Positions 26,670-36,029 of a stretch of DNA of 45,095 nt are shown piece after piece. Under the pieces are notes generated by a model. That model saw nothing but the letters and a program-made list of their open reading frames with translations, was not told where the DNA came from and did no database searches. The position numbers and the translations under genes are program-made. Origin of the DNA: Microbulbifer hainanensis (GTDB taxonomy: Bacteria > Pseudomonadota > Gammaproteobacteria > Pseudomonadales > Cellvibrionaceae); assembly GCF_014904735.1 (NCBI RefSeq), contig NZ_JACZCR010000030.1, forward strand, positions 1 to 45,095, given 5' to 3'. Positions within the stretch are counted from its first letter, which is position 1. Each line of letters starts with the position of its first letter.

Positions 26670-26810
26670 TACAGCAGGCCATTGTTCTATCGGTTGGGGC
26701 GGTGGGCAATTATGGGGAATGTGGGCGGAGACATCTAGGAATAGGCCCGCAAAATTCAGGGTAGGCACTGTCAGCTGTATGCCAGATGACCAGGCCGGGT
26801 CCCCGGACAG

Positions 26811-27470
26811 TTAACGGCGTCGGGCCTCGACCCATTCCACGATATCCGCAAGCCCCCCGAAACGGTCGGCGGCCCGGGAGAAATCCTGGTGTTGGGACAT
26901 ATCGTTGGGCACGGCGAGGCAGGTGATCCCCGCTCCGACCGCAGCTGCCAGGCCGTGTTCGGTGTCCTCTACGGCTACACATTCCTCTGCGGAGACGCCG
27001 AGGCGCTGCATCGCCAGCAGGTAGCCGTCCGGATGCGGCTTGTTGCGCTCGACATCGTCGCTGGAGACAGTGGTTGCGAGCATCGGCTCGAGACCATGGG
27101 TTCGGGCGGTCGCGGTCACAACGGCGTGCCCGGAGCCGGTGACAATGGCCTGGCGCAGGCCGAGCGTGTGAAAGTGGCGAACCACTTGCAGTACACCGGG
27201 CATCAGGGGGAAAGCCGATTGGCTGAGAAATTCGCGCGTGGCCGCGGCCTTCTGGCGGGCGAGAAGCGTCGGTTCCACGGCCAGCGAAAACCTGGCGATC
27301 ATATCCTCGGCGTTGGCCAGTGCGGGCAGGCCGGCGTGGTGCTCCCGGTAAACCGCTTCGCTCAATTCGGCGCCGTAGGGCGCGAGCACACCTTGCCAGA
27401 TCCTGAAATGGGTGGGCTCCGAATCCACCAGGGTACCATCGTGATCGAAGAGAATGACTTTGATGGACAT
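26811..27470 (-). CDS. HAD-IA phosphatase, beta-phosphoglucomutase-like
   Basis: A 219-residue HAD hydrolase with the nucleophile Asp9 and Asp11 in LFDHDGTLVDSEP. Motif II lies in IVTGSGHAVV, the Lys in DVERNKPHPDGYLLAMQRLG, and motif IV is AVEDTEHGLAAA. The PHPDGYLLAMQRLGV stretch is that of the YqaB/YcjU/YniC group, which acts on sugar phosphates. A strong AGGAGG stands a few bases before the ATG at 27470. It diverges from the GH97 gene, so a sugar-phosphate role would fit, but both genes have their own promoters. Confidence 0.88.
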   Translation of the reverse strand: MSIKVILFDHDGTLVDSEPTHFRIWQGVLAPYGAELSEAVYREHHAGLPALANAEDMIARFSLAVEPTLLARQKAAATREFLSQSAFPLMPGVLQVVRHFHTLGLRQAIVTGSGHAVVTATARTHGLEPMLATTVSSDDVERNKPHPDGYLLAMQRLGVSAEECVAVEDTEHGLAAAVGAGITCLAVPNDMSQHQDFSRAADRFGGLADIVEWVEARRR

Positions 27471-27575
27471 GGGGCCTCCTGCGCGGACAAATACTGAAAA
27501 ATCCATTCTACCGAATTCGAGCGGGCGGGGCCTTTAGATGGGGCGTAGGGGAGGGCGGAGGCGGCGAGTGGCTGT

Positions 27576-27592
27576 ACCGTGGTATACACGGT
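27576..27592. promoter_or_regulatory. Candidate operator dyad upstream of the GH97 gene
   Basis: ACCGTGGTATACACGGT is an inverted repeat with perfect 6-bp arms (ACCGTG / CACGGT) around GTATA, 57 bases before the GH97 start codon. The size and position suit a dimeric regulator such as a LacI- or GntR-type sugar repressor. No such regulator gene lies in the window. Confidence 0.45.
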
Positions 27593-27648
27593 TTTCTGTT
27601 AAAAGAGCGGGCCCGTCTGCGGATCGGCCAATAAGGGGAGAGAGAATA

Positions 27649-29700
27649 ATGGATAGGCATCTCAGGCAATTTGTTTACGGTTTGGGGCTCTGGCTGCTCG
27701 TAGTTACAGTTCCGGCGGCGGCTAAAGCAGTGAAGGTCACTTCTCCGGACGGCGACATTCTGGTCACGGTAAGCGATTACAAGGGGATTCCGCGCTACAG
27801 CGTCCAGTACCGGGGAGAAACCGTGGTCGAACCGTCGCATCTGGGGATGGTGTTCCGGAACGGCAAGCCATTCGCCGATGGCCTGGTGATTTCCGGCAGC
27901 ACGCGCGACGCCAGCGACAGCAGCTGGGAACAGCCCTGGGGAGAGCGCCGCACGGTGCGCGACAACCACCGGGAACTGAGCGTCGACTTTGCCCGCGCCG
28001 ACCGCTCTGCCGGTGCCATTAAAGTCCGTTTCCGCGTGTTCAACGACGGTATCGGCTTCCGCTACGAAGTGCCCAAGCAGGCGGGACTCGACAAGGTGGA
28101 GATTGTCGACGAACTGACCGAGTTCCGTATCGCCGACAGCGGCCAGTCCACAGCCTGGTGGATTCCGGCCCGTGGCTGGAACCGCTACGAATACCTGTAC
28201 AACACCACGCCACTGCAAAAGGTGGATCGCGCACAGACGCCTTTCACCTTCAAAATGCCCTCGGGAACCCACGTAAGTATTCACGAGGCAGCGCTGGTGG
28301 ACTATGCCTCAATGACCCTGGACCAGCGCCGCCTCGGCACCCTGAAAGCGTCGCTGGTGCCCTGGTACGATGGCACCCTGGTCAAGACTACCGCCCCGTT
28401 CAAGACGCCGTGGCGCACGCTGGAGATCACTCCCAACGCGGTGGGCCTGCTGAATTCTGACCTGATCCTGAACCTCAATGAGCCCAACAAGCTCGGCGAC
28501 GTTTCCTGGGTCAAGCCCGGCAAATACGTGGGTATCTGGTGGGCGATGCATATCAAAGACAAAACCTGGGGATCCGGTAAAAAGCACGGAGCCACCACCG
28601 CCGAGACGGAACGCTATATGGATTTCGCCGCGAAATACGGTTTCGACGGCGTGTTGGTCGAGGGTTGGAATATCGGTTGGGACGGCAACTGGGCCGCGAA
28701 CGGCGATGTCTTCAGCTTTACCCAGCCCTATCCGGACTTCGATCTCAAGGCGATTACCGATTACGGACGCAAAAAAGGTGTGCGCCTGATCGGCCACCAC
28801 GAGACTTCCGGCAGCGTGACCAACTATAAAAACCAGATGGACGACGCCTATGACCTCTACCAGAAAATGGGCGTCACCCAGGTAAAGACGGGCTACGTTG
28901 CCGATGGTGGCAAGATAAAGCGCGTCGATGAAAACGGCATTGTTCGCAACGAGTGGCACGATGGCCAGTTTATGGTCGGCGAATACCTGCGCAGTGTCAC
29001 CGAAGCGGCCAAGCGCAAGATCAGTATCAACACCCACGAGCCGATCAAGGATACCGGCCTGCGCCGCACCTATCCCAACTGGATTGCCCGTGAAGGGGCG
29101 CGGGGGCAGGAATTCAACGCCTGGGGCTCGCCTCCCAACCCGCCCGAACACACCGCGATTCTGCCGTATACGCGTATGCTGTCCGGCCCGATGGATTTCA
29201 CTCCCGGTATCTTCGACCTGGGCTTCAATGGCCTGGATGCGCAGAACCGTCCGCGGACCACACTGGCCAAACAGCTGGCGCTTTACGTAGTACTGTACAG
29301 CCCGATCCAGATGGCCGCGGACCTGCCGAAAAACTACGAAGCAAAAAGGGATGCCTTCCAGTTTATCGTCGATGTCCCCACGGATTGGGAAAAGAGCCGT
29401 GCGATTGCCGGTGAAGTGGGCGACTACGTTGCCTTCGCCCGACAGGAGCGGGGCGGCAAGGACTGGTATCTCGGCGCCCTGACCGATGAGAAGCCCCGCA
29501 CGCTGGAACTGCCACTGGATTTCCTCGAGCCGGGCCGGCAATACGAAGCGCAGATTTATCGTGACGGCGCTGAGGCGGATTGGCAGACCAACCCCTACAA
29601 CATGGTAATCGAGCAGAAAAATGTCGGCAGTGGGGATACCCTGACGCTGAAGCTGGCGCGCAGTGGCGGTGCTGCCATACGCTTCCGTGCGTTGGATTAG
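27649..29700 (+). CDS. Glycoside hydrolase family 97 alpha-glucosidase (SusB-like)
   Basis: Exported glycosidase (683 residues; signal peptide to about residue 26, PAAAKA) that hydrolyses alpha-glucosidic linkages of starch-type oligosaccharides. The N-terminal beta domain (VKVTSPDGDILVTVSDY) is followed by the TIM barrel with FDGVLVEGWNIGWDG, then LIGHHETSGSVTNYKNQMDD, HEPIKDTGLRRTYPNW and EGARGQEF. By eye, Glu385, Glu464, Glu482 and Glu488 match SusB Glu439, Glu508, Glu526 and Glu532. A Glu in HETS marks the inverting, calcium-dependent subgroup rather than the retaining alpha-galactosidase type. GGGGAGAGAG precedes the ATG. There is no SusC/SusD pair; the only receptor nearby is on the other strand. 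Confidence 0.92.
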   Translation: MDRHLRQFVYGLGLWLLVVTVPAAAKAVKVTSPDGDILVTVSDYKGIPRYSVQYRGETVVEPSHLGMVFRNGKPFADGLVISGSTRDASDSSWEQPWGERRTVRDNHRELSVDFARADRSAGAIKVRFRVFNDGIGFRYEVPKQAGLDKVEIVDELTEFRIADSGQSTAWWIPARGWNRYEYLYNTTPLQKVDRAQTPFTFKMPSGTHVSIHEAALVDYASMTLDQRRLGTLKASLVPWYDGTLVKTTAPFKTPWRTLEITPNAVGLLNSDLILNLNEPNKLGDVSWVKPGKYVGIWWAMHIKDKTWGSGKKHGATTAETERYMDFAAKYGFDGVLVEGWNIGWDGNWAANGDVFSFTQPYPDFDLKAITDYGRKKGVRLIGHHETSGSVTNYKNQMDDAYDLYQKMGVTQVKTGYVADGGKIKRVDENGIVRNEWHDGQFMVGEYLRSVTEAAKRKISINTHEPIKDTGLRRTYPNWIAREGARGQEFNAWGSPPNPPEHTAILPYTRMLSGPMDFTPGIFDLGFNGLDAQNRPRTTLAKQLALYVVLYSPIQMAADLPKNYEAKRDAFQFIVDVPTDWEKSRAIAGEVGDYVAFARQERGGKDWYLGALTDEKPRTLELPLDFLEPGRQYEAQIYRDGAEADWQTNPYNMVIEQKNVGSGDTLTLKLARSGGAAIRFRALD

Positions 29701-29717
29701 TGCCGCGCATTACTCGA

Positions 29718-29750
29718 TGAAAAAAGGGCGCCTGCGGCGCCCTTTTTTCA
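29718..29750. terminator. Bidirectional intrinsic terminator
   Basis: A perfect 15-bp stem (arms 29718-29732 and 29736-29750, loop TGC) has an A-tract on the left and a T-tract on the right. It thus terminates both the GH97 gene on the plus strand and the phosphatase operon converging from the minus strand. Confidence 0.9.
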
Positions 29751-29773
29751 TGATCGGGAAAATTTCAGCAGGT

Positions 29774-30901
29774 TTACTTCAACAGGACTCGTAGTGGGCT
29801 GCCGATATCCGCTGCGTAATTCCCCGGCTGTTCATTGAGTAGAAGCAGTGCCGTTGCCGCGACCTGGTTCTGATAGACGGTGTCGCCGCCGGAATACTCA
29901 CCGCGCGCTTTGATGTCGGGTCCGAGGGCGGCCAGCCAGATTTCGTTGGAACCCGGAATACCGGTTTCCAGCAGCTGTTTCTGATCGGGGCGATTTTTCT
30001 GGATCGCCTTCGGACTCGCGTGATGTGGCCAGGTGGCAGCGTCGCGGCCGCGGCCATGATCGACAGTGATGATCAGGTTGGTGTTGTTCCGGTAGCCATC
30101 CATGGACTGCAGCGTGCGCCACAGGTTGCCGATAAACCGGTCGGCCCGGTGCGCGGCATCCAGATACTGGCCGTACTTCTTGTCGTGGGCGAAATCGTCG
30201 GTCTCGCCGAGGGCAATATAGAGCACCCGGGGCTTGTTCTGCTGCAGATAATCCCTGGCGAGATCATAGGTATAGGCATCGAAGCGCACGTTGTCCCAGG
30301 GCGTCGGTGTCTCCCCCAGTAGTTCGTTGAGTAGCTGCGCGCGCCCGGAAAGCCCTGGCCAGTTTGCGGGTTCGAAGCCGGCGTTGACATAGACACCGCT
30401 GCGGCCCCGGTTGATGATGGCCGGGAAAGCGTCCCAGCTGCCGAAGGACGCGACTTTGCCGCGGTAGGCCGCCTTGCCATTCAGCCATTCCAGAAATGTG
30501 GTATTGCGGTTGGGCACGGAGTCATTGGAGTCGATCGCCGGGTCCGCTTTTCCGGTGAGAATTTCGTTGTAACCGGGGTAGGAGAACCACCAGGGGTTGG
30601 TGACTTCCATTCTGGATCCCTTGTCGCGATTTCCGAGCAGCGCGCCCTGTTTGGCAATGGTCTGCCACAGGAACGGCATCAGTTTACCGCGCCTGTCGGT
30701 CGCGTTGTCCCCACCGTATTTTTTTTCAATATTCTCGGGATGTCTGGTCAGTGACTTTTCCTGCACGATCGACTGGTCGTAGCCCTCGAAGACATCTTGC
30801 CAGCGCAGGCCATCGATCGTGATCAGGACAAGGTTGTCGGCGGCGTGGCAGCTGGTGCAGAGCAGCAGCACCATTGCCAGGCCGGAAAGGAGTTTTTGCA
30901 T
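29774..30901 (-). CDS. Exported alkaline-phosphatase-superfamily hydrolase
   Basis: A 375-residue secreted member of the alkaline phosphatase / nucleotide pyrophosphatase superfamily with a signal peptide (1 to about 20, CTSCHA). Metal-site and active-site motifs are visible: Asp30 in LITIDGLRW, the probable nucleophile Ser107 in WWFSYPGYNEILTG, ETDDFAHD for the second metal site and VDHGRGRD with the Asp-His pair. The substrate is a phosphate or phosphonate ester, not further defined. It lies 63 bases after the TonB-dependent receptor on the same strand, probably the same transcript. A role releasing phosphate or ligand for that receptor is inferred. Confidence 0.82.
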   Translation of the reverse strand: MQKLLSGLAMVLLLCTSCHAADNLVLITIDGLRWQDVFEGYDQSIVQEKSLTRHPENIEKKYGGDNATDRRGKLMPFLWQTIAKQGALLGNRDKGSRMEVTNPWWFSYPGYNEILTGKADPAIDSNDSVPNRNTTFLEWLNGKAAYRGKVASFGSWDAFPAIINRGRSGVYVNAGFEPANWPGLSGRAQLLNELLGETPTPWDNVRFDAYTYDLARDYLQQNKPRVLYIALGETDDFAHDKKYGQYLDAAHRADRFIGNLWRTLQSMDGYRNNTNLIITVDHGRGRDAATWPHHASPKAIQKNRPDQKQLLETGIPGSNEIWLAALGPDIKARGEYSGGDTVYQNQVAATALLLLNEQPGNYAADIGSPLRVLLK

Positions 30902-30964
30902 TGTGTGGTCCCCAAAGCACAGTGGGCGGAACGAATCCGCCCACCCGCAGTGTTATGTCGTGTC

Positions 30965-33322
30965 CTAGAAGTCCATTGTAGCCGCGAGCGACGCTGTGCG
31001 CGGGGCACCGATCCAGGCGCCACCGGCAACGACGGTGCCGAGGTATTGCTCATCGAAGAGGTTGTTGACCACCAGCTTCAGGTCGATTCCGCTCAGGGCG
31101 TTGCCAGTATTACCCAGCGTGAGTCCCAGATAGGCATCGGTCACCAGATAGGCATCGGCGGTCCAGGTGTTGGCGGGATCCACCGGGCGGTCTCCGGTGT
31201 ACTTGGTGGAAAGGCCGCCATAGACAGGGCCGGAATGCCAGTCCAGACCCAGCGCTAGCATCTGGTCCGCGATGCCGACTACATCGTTGCCGGCTACCAG
31301 GCCCTGTTCGGCATCCACGGCGGCATCACCCGTGCCGATATAGGTGGCGTCGATCAATGTGTAGGATGCGTACAGATCGAAATTGTCATTGAGATCAATG
31401 TTCAACAGCAGCTCCAGGCCATCTGAATCGATGCCGCCGGCATTGAAGTAGGAGCCGTTGGTGCCGATCAGGTAGGAGGGGCCGGTCTCGGTATTGTTGT
31501 CGAGGAAGATAATGCGGTTGTCGAAGGTATTGCGGAAATAGGTAGCGGTGGCGGCCAGCGTATCGCCAGAGTAACGCAGGCCCAACTCGGTCGATTCGGA
31601 AGTTTCCGGTTCGAGATTGTCCAGGTCGGACTCCGGTCGCTCCAGGACACTGTCACCGATAGCCTTGAAATTCTCCGCGTAGCCGGCAAAGAGTTCGGTA
31701 CCTTCGATACCGGTTTGCCACGCCAGTCCGGCCGACAGCAGTATGTCGGAGTCGGAATTGATGGCGGCATCCGGCGATGCGTTGAACAGGTCTTCCCGCT
31801 CCACGTCCACCAGGAACTGTTTCGCTCCCAGAGTCAAGGTCAGGGTGTCGATAGTGAGCGCGTCCTGCAGGTACCACTTGGTGGACTCCTGTGGGTAGCT
31901 GCGGCTGTACTGCACCCAGTAGGGGGTGGAAGCAAAACCCGGTCCGCGACTGGCGTCGTTGATCTTATGCCAGTCCCGGTATTCGTCGCGTGTGCCGTCC
32001 TCGTACCAGAGGCCGCCGCGCAGCTGGTTTTGTTGGCCGGCGATGCTGTTTTCCAGCGTGAAGTCCAGAGTCAGGCCTGCGCGATCCTTTTCGTAGTGGG
32101 TGTGGCGGTAGGACATCACCGGAATGGCGCCGGCCGGGTAACAGCTCGGGTCGTATGCCGGAGCAGCCTGTCCATAAACGGTGACGATTTCGGAAACACA
32201 GCCGTCAGCGGGTGACAGCGCGGTGCCGTCGGCATCGACATAGTAAATGAGCCCCAGGCTGTCGCCAGCTTCCGCGGTAGTGCCGCCGAGATATTCCGAC
32301 TGACCCGAGTCGCCGTCGGGCGTGATGTCCACCAGGTAGGGAGGAACCCAGTCTCCACGCCCCTCATTGTGGTGATAGTAGGCACCGCCTTTGAGGTTGA
32401 AGCTTTCAGTCAGGTCAAAATCAAACTGGGCGTAGGCCAGCTGGTTTTCGCGTAGGGTGGACCAGCTGCGGCGGTAGAGCTGGTCGATATAGGGAATACC
32501 CGTCCAGTCACCGGTCAGGAAGTCCGTGTTCGGATACTGCTCGTATTGAGCCTGCGAATAGGTGCGCTGGTAGTTGTCTTCCTGTACGTCGTCACTGGAA
32601 AGATATGCCTTAATCGAACCATTTTCCAGCGAGGTCACCAGCTTAGCGGCAAAGTGTTCGCGCTCATTCTGGGCGGTTTCGGTAATCCAGTCCGTGGCTT
32701 CCTGATTGGAGTAGGACAGCCAGGCCCGGCTGTTGCCGGCAAAGGTGCCGGTGTCGTAACGCAGGAAAACACGCTGTGCATCAAAGTCACCCGCTGCGAG
32801 GGAGGCGCGCATGCGGCGACTATCCGTGGGGTCGTCGGTGCGGTAGTCAATGGTGCCGCCGAGGGCCTCGTGGGAGCGCGAGGCGATATCCGCCGTGCCC
32901 TGAGATACCTCGACGCCGGCGATATTGTCGGGATCGACAAAACGGTTGGCCTTGGAGCCACCACCGTAGTTGGAGCCCCCGTTGGGAATGCCGTCGATGG
33001 TGGTACCGATCTGCTGCTGGTCCAGGCTGGTGGTGAAACCGCGCACGGTAATGTTGGTGGACCAGTCATCGAATCCGTAGGTATCCCCTTCATTAACGGA
33101 CACACCGGGGAGGTTGTCGATCAATGCGTTGACGCTGGTGATACTGGACTGTTGCTTGCGCATGGCGTCGGTGACGGCGCTGCTGTTATAGGTCTCGCCG
33201 GATCCCACGACGACGACTTCTTCAATATCTGTTGCGCGCTGTTCCTGAGCGGAAACACCGCTGGCCATCATTGCTGTGGTCAGAGAGATGGCCGAAACCA
33301 ATGGTTTTCTGAGTGTGTTCAC
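30965..33322 (-). CDS. TonB-dependent outer-membrane receptor
   Basis: A 785-residue outer-membrane active transporter. The signal peptide ends near SGVSAQ. The plug domain has the TonB-box-like IEEVVVVGSGE, then LPGVSVNEGD, ITVRGF and IDGIPNGGSNYGG. A beta barrel follows to a C-terminal phenylalanine (LAATMDF), with LKLVVNNLFDEQYLG as the usual penultimate strands. The ligand is unknown; siderophore, oligosaccharide and phospho-compound are all possible. The start is GTG, overlapped by a two-codon reading ATG GAG TGA whose TGA shares bases with that GTG, a possible coupling or inhibitory leader. It is followed by the alkaline-phosphatase-like gene. It diverges from the propeller gene with 262 bases between. 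Confidence 0.93.
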   Translation of the reverse strand: MNTLRKPLVSAISLTTAMMASGVSAQEQRATDIEEVVVVGSGETYNSSAVTDAMRKQQSSITSVNALIDNLPGVSVNEGDTYGFDDWSTNITVRGFTTSLDQQQIGTTIDGIPNGGSNYGGGSKANRFVDPDNIAGVEVSQGTADIASRSHEALGGTIDYRTDDPTDSRRMRASLAAGDFDAQRVFLRYDTGTFAGNSRAWLSYSNQEATDWITETAQNEREHFAAKLVTSLENGSIKAYLSSDDVQEDNYQRTYSQAQYEQYPNTDFLTGDWTGIPYIDQLYRRSWSTLRENQLAYAQFDFDLTESFNLKGGAYYHHNEGRGDWVPPYLVDITPDGDSGQSEYLGGTTAEAGDSLGLIYYVDADGTALSPADGCVSEIVTVYGQAAPAYDPSCYPAGAIPVMSYRHTHYEKDRAGLTLDFTLENSIAGQQNQLRGGLWYEDGTRDEYRDWHKINDASRGPGFASTPYWVQYSRSYPQESTKWYLQDALTIDTLTLTLGAKQFLVDVEREDLFNASPDAAINSDSDILLSAGLAWQTGIEGTELFAGYAENFKAIGDSVLERPESDLDNLEPETSESTELGLRYSGDTLAATATYFRNTFDNRIIFLDNNTETGPSYLIGTNGSYFNAGGIDSDGLELLLNIDLNDNFDLYASYTLIDATYIGTGDAAVDAEQGLVAGNDVVGIADQMLALGLDWHSGPVYGGLSTKYTGDRPVDPANTWTADAYLVTDAYLGLTLGNTGNALSGIDLKLVVNNLFDEQYLGTVVAGGAWIGAPRTASLAATMDF

Positions 33323-33584
33323 TCCATTGTCCCCTATAGGATAGTCATATGTTTATGCTGCGCCGCTGCGATGAATTGGGTGATCCCTTTATAGGTGCGG
33401 CGCGTATTCGCTTTTCGCGCGGGTACAGTGACCGTAAGTGATGACTTGTTCCTGACACTCAGGTGAATTTATGATGACTAAATTGTTAGGGCCGTTAGCG
33501 GACGAACTCCTTTCTGGATTTAATCCAAAATAATTCCGCCAGCCGATGAAAATATAAAAAATAGCAGCACGGGAGTGCCTACCC

Positions 33585-34607
33585 ATGATCCGTTTTTTCT
33601 ACTGTCTTTTCTTCGTGGCTTTCACGGCACATGCTGCGGAATTGCCGAACTGGCAAGCTGCGCAGCTAGCCAAGCCGGCTTCCCTCCGCGGCAGCGCCGT
33701 CGGCCCGAAGAGCCTGTGGGTGAGCGGCACAGACAATACCGTTTTCAAGAGCACCGACGGAGGGAAAAGCTGGGAGGATGTTTCGGTACACCAGCAGCCG
33801 GTTACCGACTTTCGCGACATTGCCCTGTTTGACGATAAAACAGCCATCGTGATGGGCGTCGGAACCGGTACCCAGTCTCGCCTGTATCTCACCGAGGATG
33901 GCGGCAGCAACTGGGAGTTGCTGTATGAAAATCCGGATGCGGCCGGCTTTTTTGACTCGATCGCTTTCTGGGACCGGAATCACGGTCTGATGCTGGGCGA
34001 TCCGGTGGATGGTTATTACGTGGTCATGATGACTGAGGACGGCGGCCGCAGCTGGTCGCGCATTGGTAAGGACAAACTGCCGGCCGTTCTGCCCAAGGAG
34101 GCGGCGTTTGCTGCCAGTGGCAATACCCTGATCACCGGTGCGGAGGGTCGCGCCTGGTTTACCACCGGTGGCTTTGCCGCCTCGGTTTACAGCAGCGACG
34201 ACTATGGCCGGACGTGGCAGCGCAGCGCAGTGCCACTGCACCGCGATACGCAGACCTCCGGTGGCTATGCGCTGGCACTGAATCGCGGTGGAGAGATCTT
34301 TGTCATGGGTGGCGATTTCCAGGACCGGCCGAGCCGCTACAACAACCTGTCCATGCTGCAGGGCGACCGCTGGAGAGCGGCGGATAACGGCCAGCGGGGA
34401 TTGCGTACCGCCATGGCCTGTGTGGAGCGCGTCTGCGTCGCCAGCGGCAAAACCGCCAGCGATATTTCCTTTAATGACGGGCACAGCTGGCAGCCACTGC
34501 CGGGGGAGGGGTTCTACACACTGGCGGCTGGAAAAGACCGGATTCTCGGTGCTGGCGCCAATGGCCGCGTCGGTGTAATGATTCTTCCGGCGGCGCATCA
34601 GCCTTAA
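33585..34607 (+). CDS. Exported Ycf48-like / BNR-repeat beta-propeller protein
   Basis: The 340 residues begin with a signal peptide (to about residue 18, AHAAEL). Repeated Asp-box-type motifs follow: VFKSTDGGKSWEDV, LYLTEDGGSNWELL, VMMTEDGGRSWSRI, VYSSDDYGRTWQRS and ISFNDGHSWQPL, the blades of a beta-propeller. Ycf48/HCF136 proteins in phototrophs assemble photosystem II. In heterotrophs related proteins have no known role, and some are annotated as oxidoreductases without evidence. GGGAG lies 9 bases before the ATG. It diverges from the TonB receptor and may be regulated with it. Confidence 0.82.
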   Translation: MIRFFYCLFFVAFTAHAAELPNWQAAQLAKPASLRGSAVGPKSLWVSGTDNTVFKSTDGGKSWEDVSVHQQPVTDFRDIALFDDKTAIVMGVGTGTQSRLYLTEDGGSNWELLYENPDAAGFFDSIAFWDRNHGLMLGDPVDGYYVVMMTEDGGRSWSRIGKDKLPAVLPKEAAFAASGNTLITGAEGRAWFTTGGFAASVYSSDDYGRTWQRSAVPLHRDTQTSGGYALALNRGGEIFVMGGDFQDRPSRYNNLSMLQGDRWRAADNGQRGLRTAMACVERVCVASGKTASDISFNDGHSWQPLPGEGFYTLAAGKDRILGAGANGRVGVMILPAAHQP

Positions 34608-35081
34608 TTATTTTTCGACTTCCGTATTCCCTGATCGTCGGTTAAATTTCGTGGCGGGCTTTTCGGCCCGCTGACACTCTTTACCATTCTTAACCTTCGC
34701 ATCGACGGAAATCCCTTATTTTCTGCAGTGAAAGTGCAGTTCCCGTTGGGAATTTTTTCCCGCGTTCGTGAACTTTTACAAAACCCATTTATCTAACCGG
34801 CCATCTATTAACGATCAGTTTGTCTTGACGGGCGCCAATTATGTCTGCTGCGCGAACAAGGCTTTTTCCCTTCTACGGGCTCTATGTCGGTGCTGCGGAA
34901 ATTTTTCGCTGCTACCGTATCGCCCGGATTGCGCTTCGTCGGCCGCGGCTCGGCGGCGTGCTGTTTGCGCCCACACTTTATCCCCACCGCTGTAAACGCC
35001 GTCTGGCCGCGCGTCCGCCGCCCCGCTAATCCTTACTGTTCCAAAACAAACACAAAACTCTGTGAACATAAGGAGGACAAG
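34608..35081 (+). other. Long intergenic region upstream of the ABC cassette
   Basis: These 474 bases hold no convincing gene. A GCGGGC / GCCCGC hairpin with loop TTTTCG lies at 34654-34671, just after the propeller gene, and could be a weak terminator. The rest should hold the promoter and leader of the ABC operon. Two short readings through 34841-35029 and 34884-35081 lack ribosome sites and protein-like features. Confidence 0.5.
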
Positions 35082-36029
35082 GTGCTGGAAGTCAGTCACC
35101 TGAGCCGTTGCTATGGCAGTTTCAAGGCCGTGGACAACGTCAGCTTTGCCATCGACAAAGGCGAAATCGTCGGGCTGTTGGGACACAATGGCGCCGGTAA
35201 AACCACCATCATGAAAATGCTATCCGGTTATCTGGAACCGGATGCCGGTTGTGTGCGTATCGACGGTGTCGATATGGCTGAGCACACCAAGCGGCTGCAG
35301 CGGCATCTGGGTTACCTGCCGGAAAACCTCCCGCTATACGGTGAGATGACGGTGGCGGACTACCTCGATTACGCCGCCGAACTGAAGGGCCTGGACGGCG
35401 ACGAAAAAACGGCGGAGATCCGCCGCGCGATCGGTGCGACAGAACTGGCGGACAAGATCGGTTCACCGATCAACACCCTGTCCCGCGGATTCAAACAGCG
35501 CGTGGGAGTTGCCCAGGCGATTCTCGGCCGGCCACGGCTACTGATTCTCGATGAACCCACCAACGGGCTGGATCCCACCCAGACGCAACAGATGCGCGGG
35601 CTGATCCGCGAGATCGCTCGCGAAGCGACGGTGATTCTTTCCACCCACATCCTGCAGGAGGTGGATGCGCAGTGTAACCGCGTGCTGATCATCAATGCCG
35701 GCCGGATGGCCGTGGATGAGCGGCTCGACCGCTTGCGCAGCGCCAACAGCCTGCTACTGGATACGTCAGCGACCGGCGCCGCCTCGCGGCTCAAAGCCCT
35801 GATCGGTGTCATCAACGTGGAGGTATTGCCACAGTCTGGCCAGTATCGCCTGATCGTCAAAGAGGGCGCAGACCTGCGCATTCTCGCTGCGGCGGCAGCA
35901 CAGTCGATAGTGGAGAGCGGTGACCAGCTCTACCGCTTGCAGCCGGAGCAGCGCGACCTGGAAAGCCTGTTCCGCCAGGTAAACGAACGCAGCATGACCG
36001 CGGGGGAGGAGATCACTGATGCAGCCTGA
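35082..36029 (+). CDS. ABC transporter ATP-binding protein (GldA-like)
   Basis: Nucleotide-binding subunit of an ABC-2 exporter, 315 residues. Walker A is GHNGAGKT (34-41), the signature is LSRGFKQRVG, Walker B LLILDEPTNGLDP, and the switch His lies in ILSTHIL. The C-terminal extension of about 90 residues is typical of GldA/CcmA-type ATPases. The start is GTG at 35082, since AAGGAGG stands 5 bases before it; a longer in-frame reading is rejected. It overlaps the permease gene by 11 bases, so they are cotranslated. The GldA resemblance does not imply gliding, because proteobacterial homologues occur in non-gliders. Confidence 0.93.
   Translation: MLEVSHLSRCYGSFKAVDNVSFAIDKGEIVGLLGHNGAGKTTIMKMLSGYLEPDAGCVRIDGVDMAEHTKRLQRHLGYLPENLPLYGEMTVADYLDYAAELKGLDGDEKTAEIRRAIGATELADKIGSPINTLSRGFKQRVGVAQAILGRPRLLILDEPTNGLDPTQTQQMRGLIREIAREATVILSTHILQEVDAQCNRVLIINAGRMAVDERLDRLRSANSLLLDTSATGAASRLKALIGVINVEVLPQSGQYRLIVKEGADLRILAAAAAQSIVESGDQLYRLQPEQRDLESLFRQVNERSMTAGEEITDAA

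Noticed and set aside
33585..34607. Photosystem assembly role
   Set aside because: No photosynthesis gene is present; only the propeller repeats are shared with Ycf48.
34841..35029. Small basic protein in the leader of the ABC cassette
   Set aside because: It has no ribosome site, is extremely Arg-rich and lies out of frame with the well-supported GTG at 35082.
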